DNA from: Frateuria_A sp051900535
Lineage (GTDB): Bacteria > Pseudomonadota > Gammaproteobacteria > Xanthomonadales > Rhodanobacteraceae
Length of the DNA: 64,000 bases
Reading direction: 5' to 3'
NCBI RefSeq assembly: GCF_051900535.1
Contig: NZ_JBHZGI010000004.1
Location: 124,001-188,000 of the forward strand
Both the position numbers and the translations under genes were made by a program. This document shows, piece by piece, positions 18,435 through 26,076 of the stretch; position 1 is the stretch's first letter; every line of letters starts with the position of its first letter. The notes under the pieces are model-generated. The model worked only from the letters and a program-made list of their open reading frames with translations, had not been told where the DNA came from and made no database searches.

Positions 18435-19058
18435 ATGGACAAGCCGTTCGCACCGGCCTGCGAACGCAACCGCGAACCGATCCTGGATGTCCTGCGTGAA
18501 GCTTTCGCGCAGTGCACGCGCGTGCTGGAGATCGGCAGCGGCACCGGCCAGCACGCAGTGCACTTTGCCGCCGCCATGCCGTGGTTGAGCTGGCAGTGTT
18601 CCGACCGCGTCGACAACCTGCCCGGCATTCGCGCCTGGCTCGACGAGGCCGCGTTGCCGAACACGCCCGCGCCGATCGAGCTGGACGTGGCGGGCGGCTG
18701 GCCGTCCGCACGCTACGACGCCGTGTTCAGCGCCAACACGCTGCACATCATGGGCTGGGCCGAGGTTGTGCGTTTCTTCGCACACCTGCCAGGCGTCACC
18801 ACCGACGACGCCGTGCTGGCGATCTACGGACCATTCAACCAGGACGGGCGCTACACCAGCGAGAGCAATGCCGCCTTCGACCGCTCGCTCAAGCTGCGCG
18901 ACCCGCGCATGGGCCTGCGTGACGCCGCCGCGGTCGATGCCCTGGCGCAGGCCGCGGGTTTCGCGTTGCGGGAAGACCGCGCGATGCCCGCCAACAACCG
19001 TTGCCGCGTGTGGCGCCGGCAAAACGGCGCCGCGCACGATCCCGTGACGGGCGGTTGA
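18435..19058 (+). CDS. DUF938 family SAM-dependent methyltransferase-like protein
   Basis: 207-residue DUF938 protein. The SAM-binding motif I is VLEIGSGTGQHAV (30-42). Family-specific segments include an N-terminal ACERNREPIL, FSANTLHIMGW and the GPFNQDGRYTSESNAAFD stretch. The methyl acceptor is unknown. Starts 1 bp after the preceding small membrane protein. Confidence 0.88.
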   Translation: MDKPFAPACERNREPILDVLREAFAQCTRVLEIGSGTGQHAVHFAAAMPWLSWQCSDRVDNLPGIRAWLDEAALPNTPAPIELDVAGGWPSARYDAVFSANTLHIMGWAEVVRFFAHLPGVTTDDAVLAIYGPFNQDGRYTSESNAAFDRSLKLRDPRMGLRDAAAVDALAQAAGFALREDRAMPANNRCRVWRRQNGAAHDPVTGG

Positions 19059-19129
19059 TGGCGCGCGCTTGACGCGGGGTTGATCGCCGCGCGTGCTTCA
19101 TGGGCGGGCCTTCGTCGTCCGGGGAGCCC

Positions 19130-19675
19130 ATGCAACAACACACAGGCAGGCGATCGTCGCCACGTCCAGCGCGCGCCGCCGTCACTGCGGCACGTGGCGT
19201 CGAGGCGGTGCCGTGGGTGGACCTGGAGCGCTTCATCGGACGTTGGTACGGCGTGGCCTGGCTGCCGCTACCGTTCCAGCGCCGCTGCATGGCTGAACTC
19301 ACGCTGGAATACGCACCGCGCGACGACGGCCTGGTCGCGGTGGTCAGCGCCTGCCGTGACCAGGACGGCAGGCTGAGCGAAACCCATGGCGTGCTGCGCC
19401 AGCCCGAGCCGCTGCGCGAACCGGCCAGGATGCAATTGCGCTTCGCCCCGGCATGGCTGGAACGGCTGGACTTCGTGTGGCACGAGCATTGGGTGATCGG
19501 CCTCGACCGCGATTATCGCTGGGCGGTGGTAGGCGAACCACGGCGGCGCTACTTGTGGATCCTCGGCCGCGAACCGCGCATGGACTACCAACTGGCCGAA
19601 GAGCTCAAGGCGATGTCGCGTCGCATGGGCTACGAACTGGCTCCACTGCTCGTCTCGCGTCAGCGGTCCGACTGA
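19130..19675 (+). CDS. Lipocalin family protein (Blc-like)
   Basis: 181-residue lipocalin. The first structurally conserved region is FIGRWYGVAWLP (about 36-47), the N-terminal strand of the eight-stranded barrel. The HWVIGLDRDYRWAVVGEP and LWILGREPRMD segments match the bacterial Blc group, which binds lipids or other hydrophobic ligands at the envelope. Unlike E. coli Blc there is no lipoprotein signal: the first 25 residues are polar and basic. The ATG at 19130 is favoured over 19100 because GGGGAG precedes it. Localisation is therefore unclear. Confidence 0.82.
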   Translation: MQQHTGRRSSPRPARAAVTAARGVEAVPWVDLERFIGRWYGVAWLPLPFQRRCMAELTLEYAPRDDGLVAVVSACRDQDGRLSETHGVLRQPEPLREPARMQLRFAPAWLERLDFVWHEHWVIGLDRDYRWAVVGEPRRRYLWILGREPRMDYQLAEELKAMSRRMGYELAPLLVSRQRSD

Positions 19676-19752
19676 ACCGCCGGCGCGCGTTGCATTTTTT
19701 TCTCCAGACGTCAGGATGACCGGAACGTTCTTCCGGTGGACTTCTGCGAAAC

Positions 19753-20151
19753 GTGCGCGCCGTCGACACTCTCACCCCGTGCCCTTGCGGCAACGCCGCC
19801 GGTTACGCGCACTGTTGCGGGCCGCTGCACGAAGGCACGCCCGCACCGACCGCCGAGGCACTGATGCGCTCGCGCTACAGCGCCTACGTGCTCAAGCGCG
19901 AGGATTACCTGCTGGCCACCTGGCATCCGAGCACGCGCCCGGCGCACCTCAAGCTCGCCGCCCAGCAGCCGGCGCCGAGCTGGCTCGGGTTGTCGGTCAG
20001 GCGCCACGACGATGGCGGACTCGAGGCCGTGGTCGAGTTCGTCGCCCGCCTTCGCTATGGCGGCGGGCGCGCGCAACGCCTGCACGAGGTGAGCCGGTTC
20101 CTGCGCGAGGACGGGCGCTGGTATTACGTGGACGGCGAGATCCTCGCCTAG
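19753..20151 (+). CDS. YchJ family protein with SEC-C motif
   Basis: 132 residues starting at GTG. The N-terminal SEC-C zinc motif is PCPCGN...CCG (Cys10, Cys12, Cys21, Cys22), followed by the YchJ core ALMRSRYSAYVLKREDYLL and HEVSRFLREDGRWYYVDG. The fold of the central part is NTF2-like. SEC-C motifs are known from SecA; the function of YchJ is not established. No ATG lies near enough to be an alternative start. Confidence 0.87.
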   Translation: MRAVDTLTPCPCGNAAGYAHCCGPLHEGTPAPTAEALMRSRYSAYVLKREDYLLATWHPSTRPAHLKLAAQQPAPSWLGLSVRRHDDGGLEAVVEFVARLRYGGGRAQRLHEVSRFLREDGRWYYVDGEILA

Positions 20152-20225
20152 GCAGCGCGACGTCGCGGGTTCCTGCTGCGTGCGACAACCTTGCAGGAGC
20201 GCACCTGCTAGGTGTTACGGCGGAT

Positions 20226-21911
20226 TCAAAACCCCGCGACGCCCGCCGCATGAAGCCGCGCGGCGAGCCGCCCCACTTCCGGATGACGGAAGAACGCCTG
20301 CAACCGCGCGGCTCGACCCGGACCTACGCCCGGTACCTTCTCCCATGCCGCTGCATCCCGCGCCGCCAGCGCGGGCCAATCGGTCAACACGGCATCGCCC
20401 GCCGGCGGCACGCCCAGCGCGCGCAGCCAGGCGTCGAAGCCGGCCGCGTGCGTGCCCTCGAACGCCTGCGCCAGATGGGCGGCACGCGCGGTGCCGATGC
20501 CCGGCACGGCGGCCAGTTGCGCGGGCGTGAGCGAAAGCCAGTCGATCAGGCCATGCACCAGCCCCGCGTCGACCAGCGCCTGCCAGGTCGTCTCGCCCAT
20601 GCCGTCGATGCGTAGGCCTTGCGGCCCGCCGAGCCATACCAGCCGGGCCAGGAACTGGCGTTCGCAACCGGCGCCCGGGTGCCAGCAATCCAGCCCGTCG
20701 CGCGTGGTATCCGGGGGCACGGCGACGGCGGCGCGTTCGCGGGTGCGCCATACGACGCCGTCGAAGCGGGGGATGGTCAATCCGGCGAGCGAGAGCGCGA
20801 CCTGGTCGCCCGGTCGCGCGTCAAGTTTGCGCCAACGGTCCAGCGATCCGACGCTGACCCGCCGCACCGTGCGGTCGTCCAGCACCACCGGCTCCAGTTC
20901 CAGCACCACGGCGATACGGCCGCGCCGGCCACGGCGGAAATCCACCGCGCGCACCGTCGCCAGTGCCTTGGCAGGTGGGTATTTCCAGGCGACCGCCCAG
21001 TCCGGCGGCGCCGGCTGCCAGTCCGTGCCGCGCGGTCGGTGGCCCTGGCGCAGCACGGTACCGTCGGTCGCAAAGGGCAGCGCCTGCTGGTACCAGCGCT
21101 CGCGCCAGCGACGGACTTGCGCGAGGCTGGCTACCGGCTGCGTCAGTGCCGCGCTGGCGCCCAAACCCATCGCTTCCAGTCCGGCCAGGCGCGCGCGCAT
21201 GTCGGCCGGTCCACTGGGCCAGTCCCACACGAACAGCCCGATGTGCGCCGCGGCGTCGGCGTCCAGCGGCTCGCGCGCAAGCGCGCCGGCTACGTCCGCA
21301 CGCGCTCGCACACCGCCGTCCGTGGCCTGCCGGTGCCCAGGCAGGCGCCAGACCAGTTCGCCCTGGAGCACCACGCGCGGCGGCGCGCGAGGAAGGCGTT
21401 TCGGAACAGCCGCGATCCGTCCGACGGCGGCGGTCCAGTCCGATCCGTGCAGGCCGTCGCCACGGCTGACCGCCTGGCGCAGCCGCCCGTCGACATACAG
21501 CAGCGTGACGGCTAGGCCATCGGCCTTCGGTTGTACCCACAGGTCGTGGTTGCCGCGCTCACGCATCCATGCCTGCACGGCAACGGCGTCGGGGAGCTTG
21601 GCCAGGCCTGTCTGGGCGATGGGCGCGCGCACCGGCCCGGTCGCATCGGCCAGGTGGGCCAGCGCCGGTGGCGCCTGTCCGGGAAAGCAGGCGCGCCAGT
21701 TTTCGTAGCGGGCGAGCGCCTGGTCGTAGATCGTATCGTCGACCGGCGAGCGGCCTGCGGTGCGGTAGGCGTGGTTCCAGTGGTCGAGCTGGTCGTGCAA
21801 GGCATGCAGCTCGCGCGCGGCGCGCGGCGCGTCCCAGGCTGGGCAGGCGCCCAGGCACGGCCTGACCAGCAGGCAGGCGGCCAATGCCCACCAGCGCCAT
21901 CCATGTCGCAT
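20226..21911 (-). CDS. ligB: NAD+-dependent DNA ligase LigB
   Basis: 561 residues, almost exactly the length of E. coli LigB (about 560). The adenylated lysine is Lys129 in VQPKADGLAV. Downstream are the nucleotidyltransferase motifs (AVSRGDGLHG, LQGELVWR, LPFATDGTVLR, WAVAWKYPP), an OB fold (DQVALSLAGLTIPRF) and helix-hairpin-helix repeats (VPGIGTARAAHLAQ, VPGVGPGRAARLQAF). As in other LigB proteins the BRCT domain is absent and only two cysteines (DCWHPGAGC) remain where LigA has four zinc ligands. The protein opens with a signal-peptide-like stretch (residues 1-22) followed by CPAW, also seen in E. coli LigB. The ATG at 21911 has an AAGGA ribosome site. Confidence 0.92.
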   Translation of the reverse strand: MRHGWRWWALAACLLVRPCLGACPAWDAPRAARELHALHDQLDHWNHAYRTAGRSPVDDTIYDQALARYENWRACFPGQAPPALAHLADATGPVRAPIAQTGLAKLPDAVAVQAWMRERGNHDLWVQPKADGLAVTLLYVDGRLRQAVSRGDGLHGSDWTAAVGRIAAVPKRLPRAPPRVVLQGELVWRLPGHRQATDGGVRARADVAGALAREPLDADAAAHIGLFVWDWPSGPADMRARLAGLEAMGLGASAALTQPVASLAQVRRWRERWYQQALPFATDGTVLRQGHRPRGTDWQPAPPDWAVAWKYPPAKALATVRAVDFRRGRRGRIAVVLELEPVVLDDRTVRRVSVGSLDRWRKLDARPGDQVALSLAGLTIPRFDGVVWRTRERAAVAVPPDTTRDGLDCWHPGAGCERQFLARLVWLGGPQGLRIDGMGETTWQALVDAGLVHGLIDWLSLTPAQLAAVPGIGTARAAHLAQAFEGTHAAGFDAWLRALGVPPAGDAVLTDWPALAARDAAAWEKVPGVGPGRAARLQAFFRHPEVGRLAARLHAAGVAGF

Positions 21912-22061
21912 TGACGGTTCCTTCGTGTGTGGTGAGTCCGACACGGTAGCGGTGCGCCAGTAGTCGGCGCAGTGGCGAGGGGCCGTTCCGTCGCGTAGGA
22001 CGCGCCCGATCGGCAGGTGGGCGATGCCGCAGGGAGCGGTGAGGGTTCGGGCGAGCCCCGG

Positions 22062-22097
22062 CCCCTCACCAACCTTTTTTTCTGAGGGGAGAGGGCT
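22062..22097. repeat. Imperfect stem with CCCCTC/GAGGGG arms
   Basis: CCCCTCA (22062-22068) pairs with TGAGGGG (22083-22089) across a T-rich loop, within the 242-bp region between the NRDE gene end and the ligB start. The arms resemble the CTCTCCCC/GGGGAGAG repeat at 30937-30964. The rest of the gap holds no recognisable gene. Confidence 0.4.
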
Positions 22098-22153
22098 TCA
22101 GATCGCGCGGGGCTGATGCCCGTAAGGCCGCGGCGCGACCTTCCTGGAAAGGC

Positions 22154-22906
22154 TCACCAGGCCACGTCGCTTTGGCCGTCCGGACGTCCGTCCGGTCCGA
22201 ACCGCCGCTCGATGATCCGTCCGGAACCTGCGTGGCCGATCAGCACCACCGTGCTGGCGCGGGTGCCATACGCGGGACCGCGGATGAAGGCGGCCGAGAG
22301 CGAGCGTTCGCGCTCGCGGCCGATGCCCGTGTCGGGCAGTTGCTCATCGGACGCCGGTCGTTCGTCCGCCAAGGCTGCAAACAGCGGCGCGACGTCCTCC
22401 TTGCCTTCGTCCAGCCAGGCCTGCAGCCGCGCCATCAACTGGCGCGTCTTCGGCCAGGGCGTGTTGAAGTCGGCGTTGGACAGTCCATGCAGGCCCGGCG
22501 TCACCGCCTGCACGCGCGGCGCGGGCCGGTTGCCTAGATAGAAGCCGGCGTGCGCGTCGAAGGTGAGCAGGTTGAACGGGCGATAGCCGGCCGCCATTCC
22601 GCCCAATGCGCGCGCGTGCGCGGTGGCGTCGGGCTGGCCACGCAACCAGTCGGTCACCAGCAGGCCACGCGAGAGCCCGACCTGCGGCAACCGCGGGTCG
22701 CGCACATTGGTGACCACGCCGCAACGCCCGCCCGTGCTCACGCCGAGCCAGGTGCCGCCCGCCTCCAGGTCGCGCCCGGCGATCACCGGCATGTCGTCCC
22801 AGCGGGCCAGCGGAGCGCTCGGGCGTGCGTGGTATTCGTCGCGATTGCCCGCCAGCACCAGCCGCCAGCGTGGGTGGACATTCCAGGCGAAGGCGATCAG
22901 GCACAT
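22154..22906 (-). CDS. NRDE family protein (TANGO2-like)
   Basis: 250-residue NRDE-domain protein. It starts MCLIAFAW and carries the name-giving AGNRDEYHARPS (about 20-31), then GGTWLGVS and the C-terminal STVVLIG region. The fold resembles N-terminal-nucleophile hydrolases, with Cys2 exposed if the initiator Met is removed. The eukaryotic relative TANGO2 has been linked to heme or lipid handling; no bacterial activity is settled. The start was placed at MCLIAF (22906) because upstream in-frame codons run into the terminator of the neighbouring receptor. Confidence 0.88.
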   Translation of the reverse strand: MCLIAFAWNVHPRWRLVLAGNRDEYHARPSAPLARWDDMPVIAGRDLEAGGTWLGVSTGGRCGVVTNVRDPRLPQVGLSRGLLVTDWLRGQPDATAHARALGGMAAGYRPFNLLTFDAHAGFYLGNRPAPRVQAVTPGLHGLSNADFNTPWPKTRQLMARLQAWLDEGKEDVAPLFAALADERPASDEQLPDTGIGRERERSLSAAFIRGPAYGTRASTVVLIGHAGSGRIIERRFGPDGRPDGQSDVAW

Positions 22907-22948
22907 GGGACGCTCGCTCGATGACAGGAAACCCATTGTCACCCGATG

Positions 22949-22978
22949 AAAAAAGACGCGCCGGAAAACCGGCGCGCC
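22949..22978 (-). terminator. Rho-independent terminator of the 941-residue TonB receptor
   Basis: Read on the minus strand, a 10-bp stem (22978-22969 with 22964-22955, one G-U pair, AAAA/TTTT loop) is followed by TTTTTT (22954-22949), 22 bp after the receptor stop codon. Confidence 0.85.
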
Positions 22979-22999
22979 CTGTAATGCCCGCATGCGGCC

Positions 23000-25825
23000 T
23001 TACATCTTGTACTTCACGCCCACCGTGTAGAACCGCCCGACCATGCCCATCTGCGACCACGTGGGGTTGTAGTTGATGCCCGCGTAGTTGGCCGGATCGA
23101 ACGGCGCGCGACGATCGAACGCGTTCAGGACCGACGCGTAGACCGAGAAGTGGTCATTGAAGTCGTAGCTCCCGGTGAGGTCGAACTGCGTCCATGCACC
23201 GACGTGGCAGCTCGGCGGGAACGGATCGCCGTTGTCGTCGGTCGAGATGCAGCCCTCGCCCGCATCCGGCGACTCCATGCTGATGCCGCTGGTGTAGTAC
23301 AGCGTGCCGGTGATCGTGGCCGGCCCGAACATGAAGCTGTTCGACCAGGTCGCGCGGTCACGCGGCGTACCGGCGCCCGAGGACACCGCATACACGCCGT
23401 GGGTGCCGACGAAACGCTGCACCGTACCGTCCTGCAAGGTGAGGTTCCATTCGAAGATGCGCGTGGCGCTGAACTCGCTGCGCAGCTTGAGGTTGCCGCC
23501 GAAGTCGAAGTTGCCCACCAGGTCCAGGTCCACGCCCTTGGTCTGCAGCGCGTTCTGGTTGACGTAGGGCGCCTGCACCACCACCGGCTTGGGCAGCAGC
23601 GTCGGATGCTCCGGGTCGGGCACGTCGGGGATGATTGCCGAGCCCGGGGGCAGCGGCTGGCCCGCGAAGTAGGCGTCCAGCACCGCCTGCGGGTCGAACT
23701 GCCCGATCACGCCCGTCTTCTTGATGTCGTAGTAGTCCACCGAAGCGCTGAACTGCTCGGTGGGCTGCCACAGCACGCCGAAGGTCCAGCTCTTGGATTT
23801 CTCCGGCTGGATGTCGGGATTGCCGATGGTGTCGAAGGCCAGGCCGTACGGACGGGTGTAGGCGTCGCTGCCATGGGCCGCCACGTAGTCGTCGGGCAGG
23901 TTGTAGGTGGCGAAGCCTTCCGATTCGCTCGAACCGTTCTCGGCGAAGCTCGGTGCGCGGAAGCCCTTGGACCAGGTGCCGCGGATCGCCAGCGATTCGA
24001 TCGGCTTCCACTTGAAGCCAACCTTCGGCGAGAAGTTGCTGCCGAAGTCGGAGTACTTGTCGAAGCGGCCGGACACATCCACTTCCAGCGATTCCAGGAA
24101 GGGCGCATCCAGTTCGACGTAGACGCCCTTCACCGTGCGCTTGCCGAACGTGTGAGCCACGCCCAGGCCTTGTGCCGACAGGCCCGGATTGAGGTCGGGA
24201 TCGGACTGTTTCTCGCGCCGCAGGTCGATGCCGGTGGCCAGGCCCAGCGAGCCGCCGGGCAGGTCGGCCAGCAGGCGCGTGAGGTGGAAGTCCAGCGACT
24301 GCAGGTCCGTGGTCGACTTCTTGTGCAGCACCGGCGCGAGCTGGGCCAGCAGCTCGGGCGAGTTCTGCGTCGGGTCGATGAAGTTGTAGGTGCCGTTGTT
24401 GACGGCACTGATCAGCGCGGCGTAGTTGAGGAAGCCGTAGTTGTTGACGTCCAGCGAGCTGTGATTGAGCACCAGCGCGCTGTCGTAGTTCCACTCGCCC
24501 CAGATGCCGTGGATGCCGCCGACCAGTCGCACGTTGTCGTTGACGGTCTTCGCCCCGCCGGGGATATCGCCGAAGGCGTAGGTGATCAACGCGGGCTGAT
24601 TGGGGAACGGGTTGTTCGGGTTGTCCGAACCGTCGGGCAGCGTCGCCGGCAGCACGATCGAACGCGTGTTCACCGGCGTGCCAGCGCGGATCTGCGGCGG
24701 CGTGGCGGCGGCCTCCACCTTGTTGTGGTAGTAGCTGCCGCTGACGTAGGCCTCGCTGTTGTCGCCCACCTTCACGGTCAACCGGCCGTAGACGCCGGCG
24801 CGCTCCTGCTTGGGCGCCAGGTCGATGTAGTCGGCGATCTGGTTCTGTTCGCAACCGCTGCCCAGTTCGTTGGTCACGAGCCTCGAGCCCGGCCCGCACG
24901 GGCGCAGTGGCTGCCATAGCGCACCGTCGACCGCGGTCCCGGTCTGTTGGCCCCCGGGGCCGGGAACGCCCGGGACCGCCGGCTGCACCATGCCCCAGAT
25001 CGAGCCGGTGTTGAAACCGGGCTGGCCCCAGTTGAGGTCGCTGCCGCCGCCGGGGCTGAGGTCCGTGGTGTTGTAGGGATAATCGCGGTCGCGCGCCCAG
25101 ATGCGGTCGTCCTTCTGCGCCTCGATGCCGCCGTAGGCATTCCAGCCGTTCTTCTGCAGGTCGCCACCACCGAACAGCAGGGTGATGCGCCGGGTGGTGC
25201 CGCCGCCGCGCTCGGACGTGCCGATCTCGGCGGTGCCCTCCAGTCCCTTGTAGTTCTGCTTGAGGATGATGTTGACCACGCCGGCGATGGCGTCGGCGCC
25301 GTACAGCGAGGACGCGCCGTCCTTCAATACGTCGATGCGCTCGATCGCGTTGACCGGGATCGTGTTGAGGTCGACGAAGGTGCGCTGGCCGTCATCGGCC
25401 AGCGGGTAGTTGGTCGAGCGGCGGCCGTCGACCAGCACCAGCGTCGAGTTGACGGTCAGGCCACGCAGGGCGACACCGGCCGAACCGGCGGCAAAGCCCG
25501 CGGTGAAGGCGGTCGGGATCGAGCCGCTGTTGTCGGCCGAGATCGCACGCACCACGTCGCTGACGGTCTTCAGGCCGCTGCGCTCGATCTGCGCCGCGGT
25601 GATCACGGTGACCGGCGAAGGAGTTTCCACATCGATGCGCGGGATCGCCGAACCGGTGACGGTGATCGTCTGCAGTTGCTGTGCTTGTTGCGGGCTGGCC
25701 TGCTGCTGGTCCTGCGGCGGTGGCGCGGGGACGGGCGTGTCGGCAGGCGGGGTGGTCTGTGCGTAAACGGAACCCAGGGGCGTCAGCAGCAAAGCCAACG
25801 CCGTAGCGAGCTTGTTCGCTTTCAT
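23000..25825 (-). CDS. TonB-dependent outer-membrane receptor
   Basis: 941 residues. The signal peptide (about 1-22, ending VYAQ) is followed by a Gln/Pro-rich linker and a TonB-box-like TITVTGSAI (about 53-61). The plug domain (about 65-185) contains VALRGLTVNSTLVLVDGRR, IERIDVLKDGASSLYGADAI and GVVNIILKQ. A 22-strand barrel ends in the aromatic C-terminal signature FYTVGVKYKM. This size class is common in Xanthomonadales and Caulobacter. A palindrome of LacI-operator type 118 bp upstream hints at carbohydrate control. The TonB-ExbBD energisers are outside the window. The ligand is unknown. Confidence 0.9.
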   Translation of the reverse strand: MKANKLATALALLLTPLGSVYAQTTPPADTPVPAPPPQDQQQASPQQAQQLQTITVTGSAIPRIDVETPSPVTVITAAQIERSGLKTVSDVVRAISADNSGSIPTAFTAGFAAGSAGVALRGLTVNSTLVLVDGRRSTNYPLADDGQRTFVDLNTIPVNAIERIDVLKDGASSLYGADAIAGVVNIILKQNYKGLEGTAEIGTSERGGGTTRRITLLFGGGDLQKNGWNAYGGIEAQKDDRIWARDRDYPYNTTDLSPGGGSDLNWGQPGFNTGSIWGMVQPAVPGVPGPGGQQTGTAVDGALWQPLRPCGPGSRLVTNELGSGCEQNQIADYIDLAPKQERAGVYGRLTVKVGDNSEAYVSGSYYHNKVEAAATPPQIRAGTPVNTRSIVLPATLPDGSDNPNNPFPNQPALITYAFGDIPGGAKTVNDNVRLVGGIHGIWGEWNYDSALVLNHSSLDVNNYGFLNYAALISAVNNGTYNFIDPTQNSPELLAQLAPVLHKKSTTDLQSLDFHLTRLLADLPGGSLGLATGIDLRREKQSDPDLNPGLSAQGLGVAHTFGKRTVKGVYVELDAPFLESLEVDVSGRFDKYSDFGSNFSPKVGFKWKPIESLAIRGTWSKGFRAPSFAENGSSESEGFATYNLPDDYVAAHGSDAYTRPYGLAFDTIGNPDIQPEKSKSWTFGVLWQPTEQFSASVDYYDIKKTGVIGQFDPQAVLDAYFAGQPLPPGSAIIPDVPDPEHPTLLPKPVVVQAPYVNQNALQTKGVDLDLVGNFDFGGNLKLRSEFSATRIFEWNLTLQDGTVQRFVGTHGVYAVSSGAGTPRDRATWSNSFMFGPATITGTLYYTSGISMESPDAGEGCISTDDNGDPFPPSCHVGAWTQFDLTGSYDFNDHFSVYASVLNAFDRRAPFDPANYAGINYNPTWSQMGMVGRFYTVGVKYKM

Positions 25826-25942
25826 GACTCAATCCTCGGTTGTGGGGGTGCGCAATGCGCCCGAGGACTGGTGGTGTGTTGCGCACCGCCAGCACTGCAG
25901 GCGAGGGGAATTGCGCAGCGGCAGTCTTCCACTTTCCCGTGG

Positions 25943-25954
25943 CGCTTACAAGCG
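25943..25954. promoter_or_regulatory. LacI-family-like operator palindrome
   Basis: CGCTT-AC-AAGCG (25943-25954) is a perfect 5-bp-arm palindrome, 118 bp upstream of the 941-residue TonB receptor start. Arms of this type are typical of LacI-family sugar regulators. No LacI regulator gene is nearby. Confidence 0.4.
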
Positions 25955-26012
25955 TTTAACCCGGCCTATCGGTTTTCGACACAAGTGGCCTCCGTTGGCA
26001 CGCCGTATGCCT

Positions 26013-26066
26013 GTATGGACGGCCATTTGCAGGCTTCCAGGCGGCTGTGTGCACGGACGTCCATAC
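26013..26066. repeat. 9-bp inverted repeat GTATGGACG / CGTCCATAC
   Basis: Perfect 9-bp arms at 26013-26021 and 26058-26066, 36 bp apart, lie between the end of one TonB receptor gene (26077) and the upstream region of the other. There is no T-run. It could be an operator pair, a weak terminator or a mobile-element scar. Confidence 0.4.
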
Positions 26067-26076
26067 CGCCAGACGC

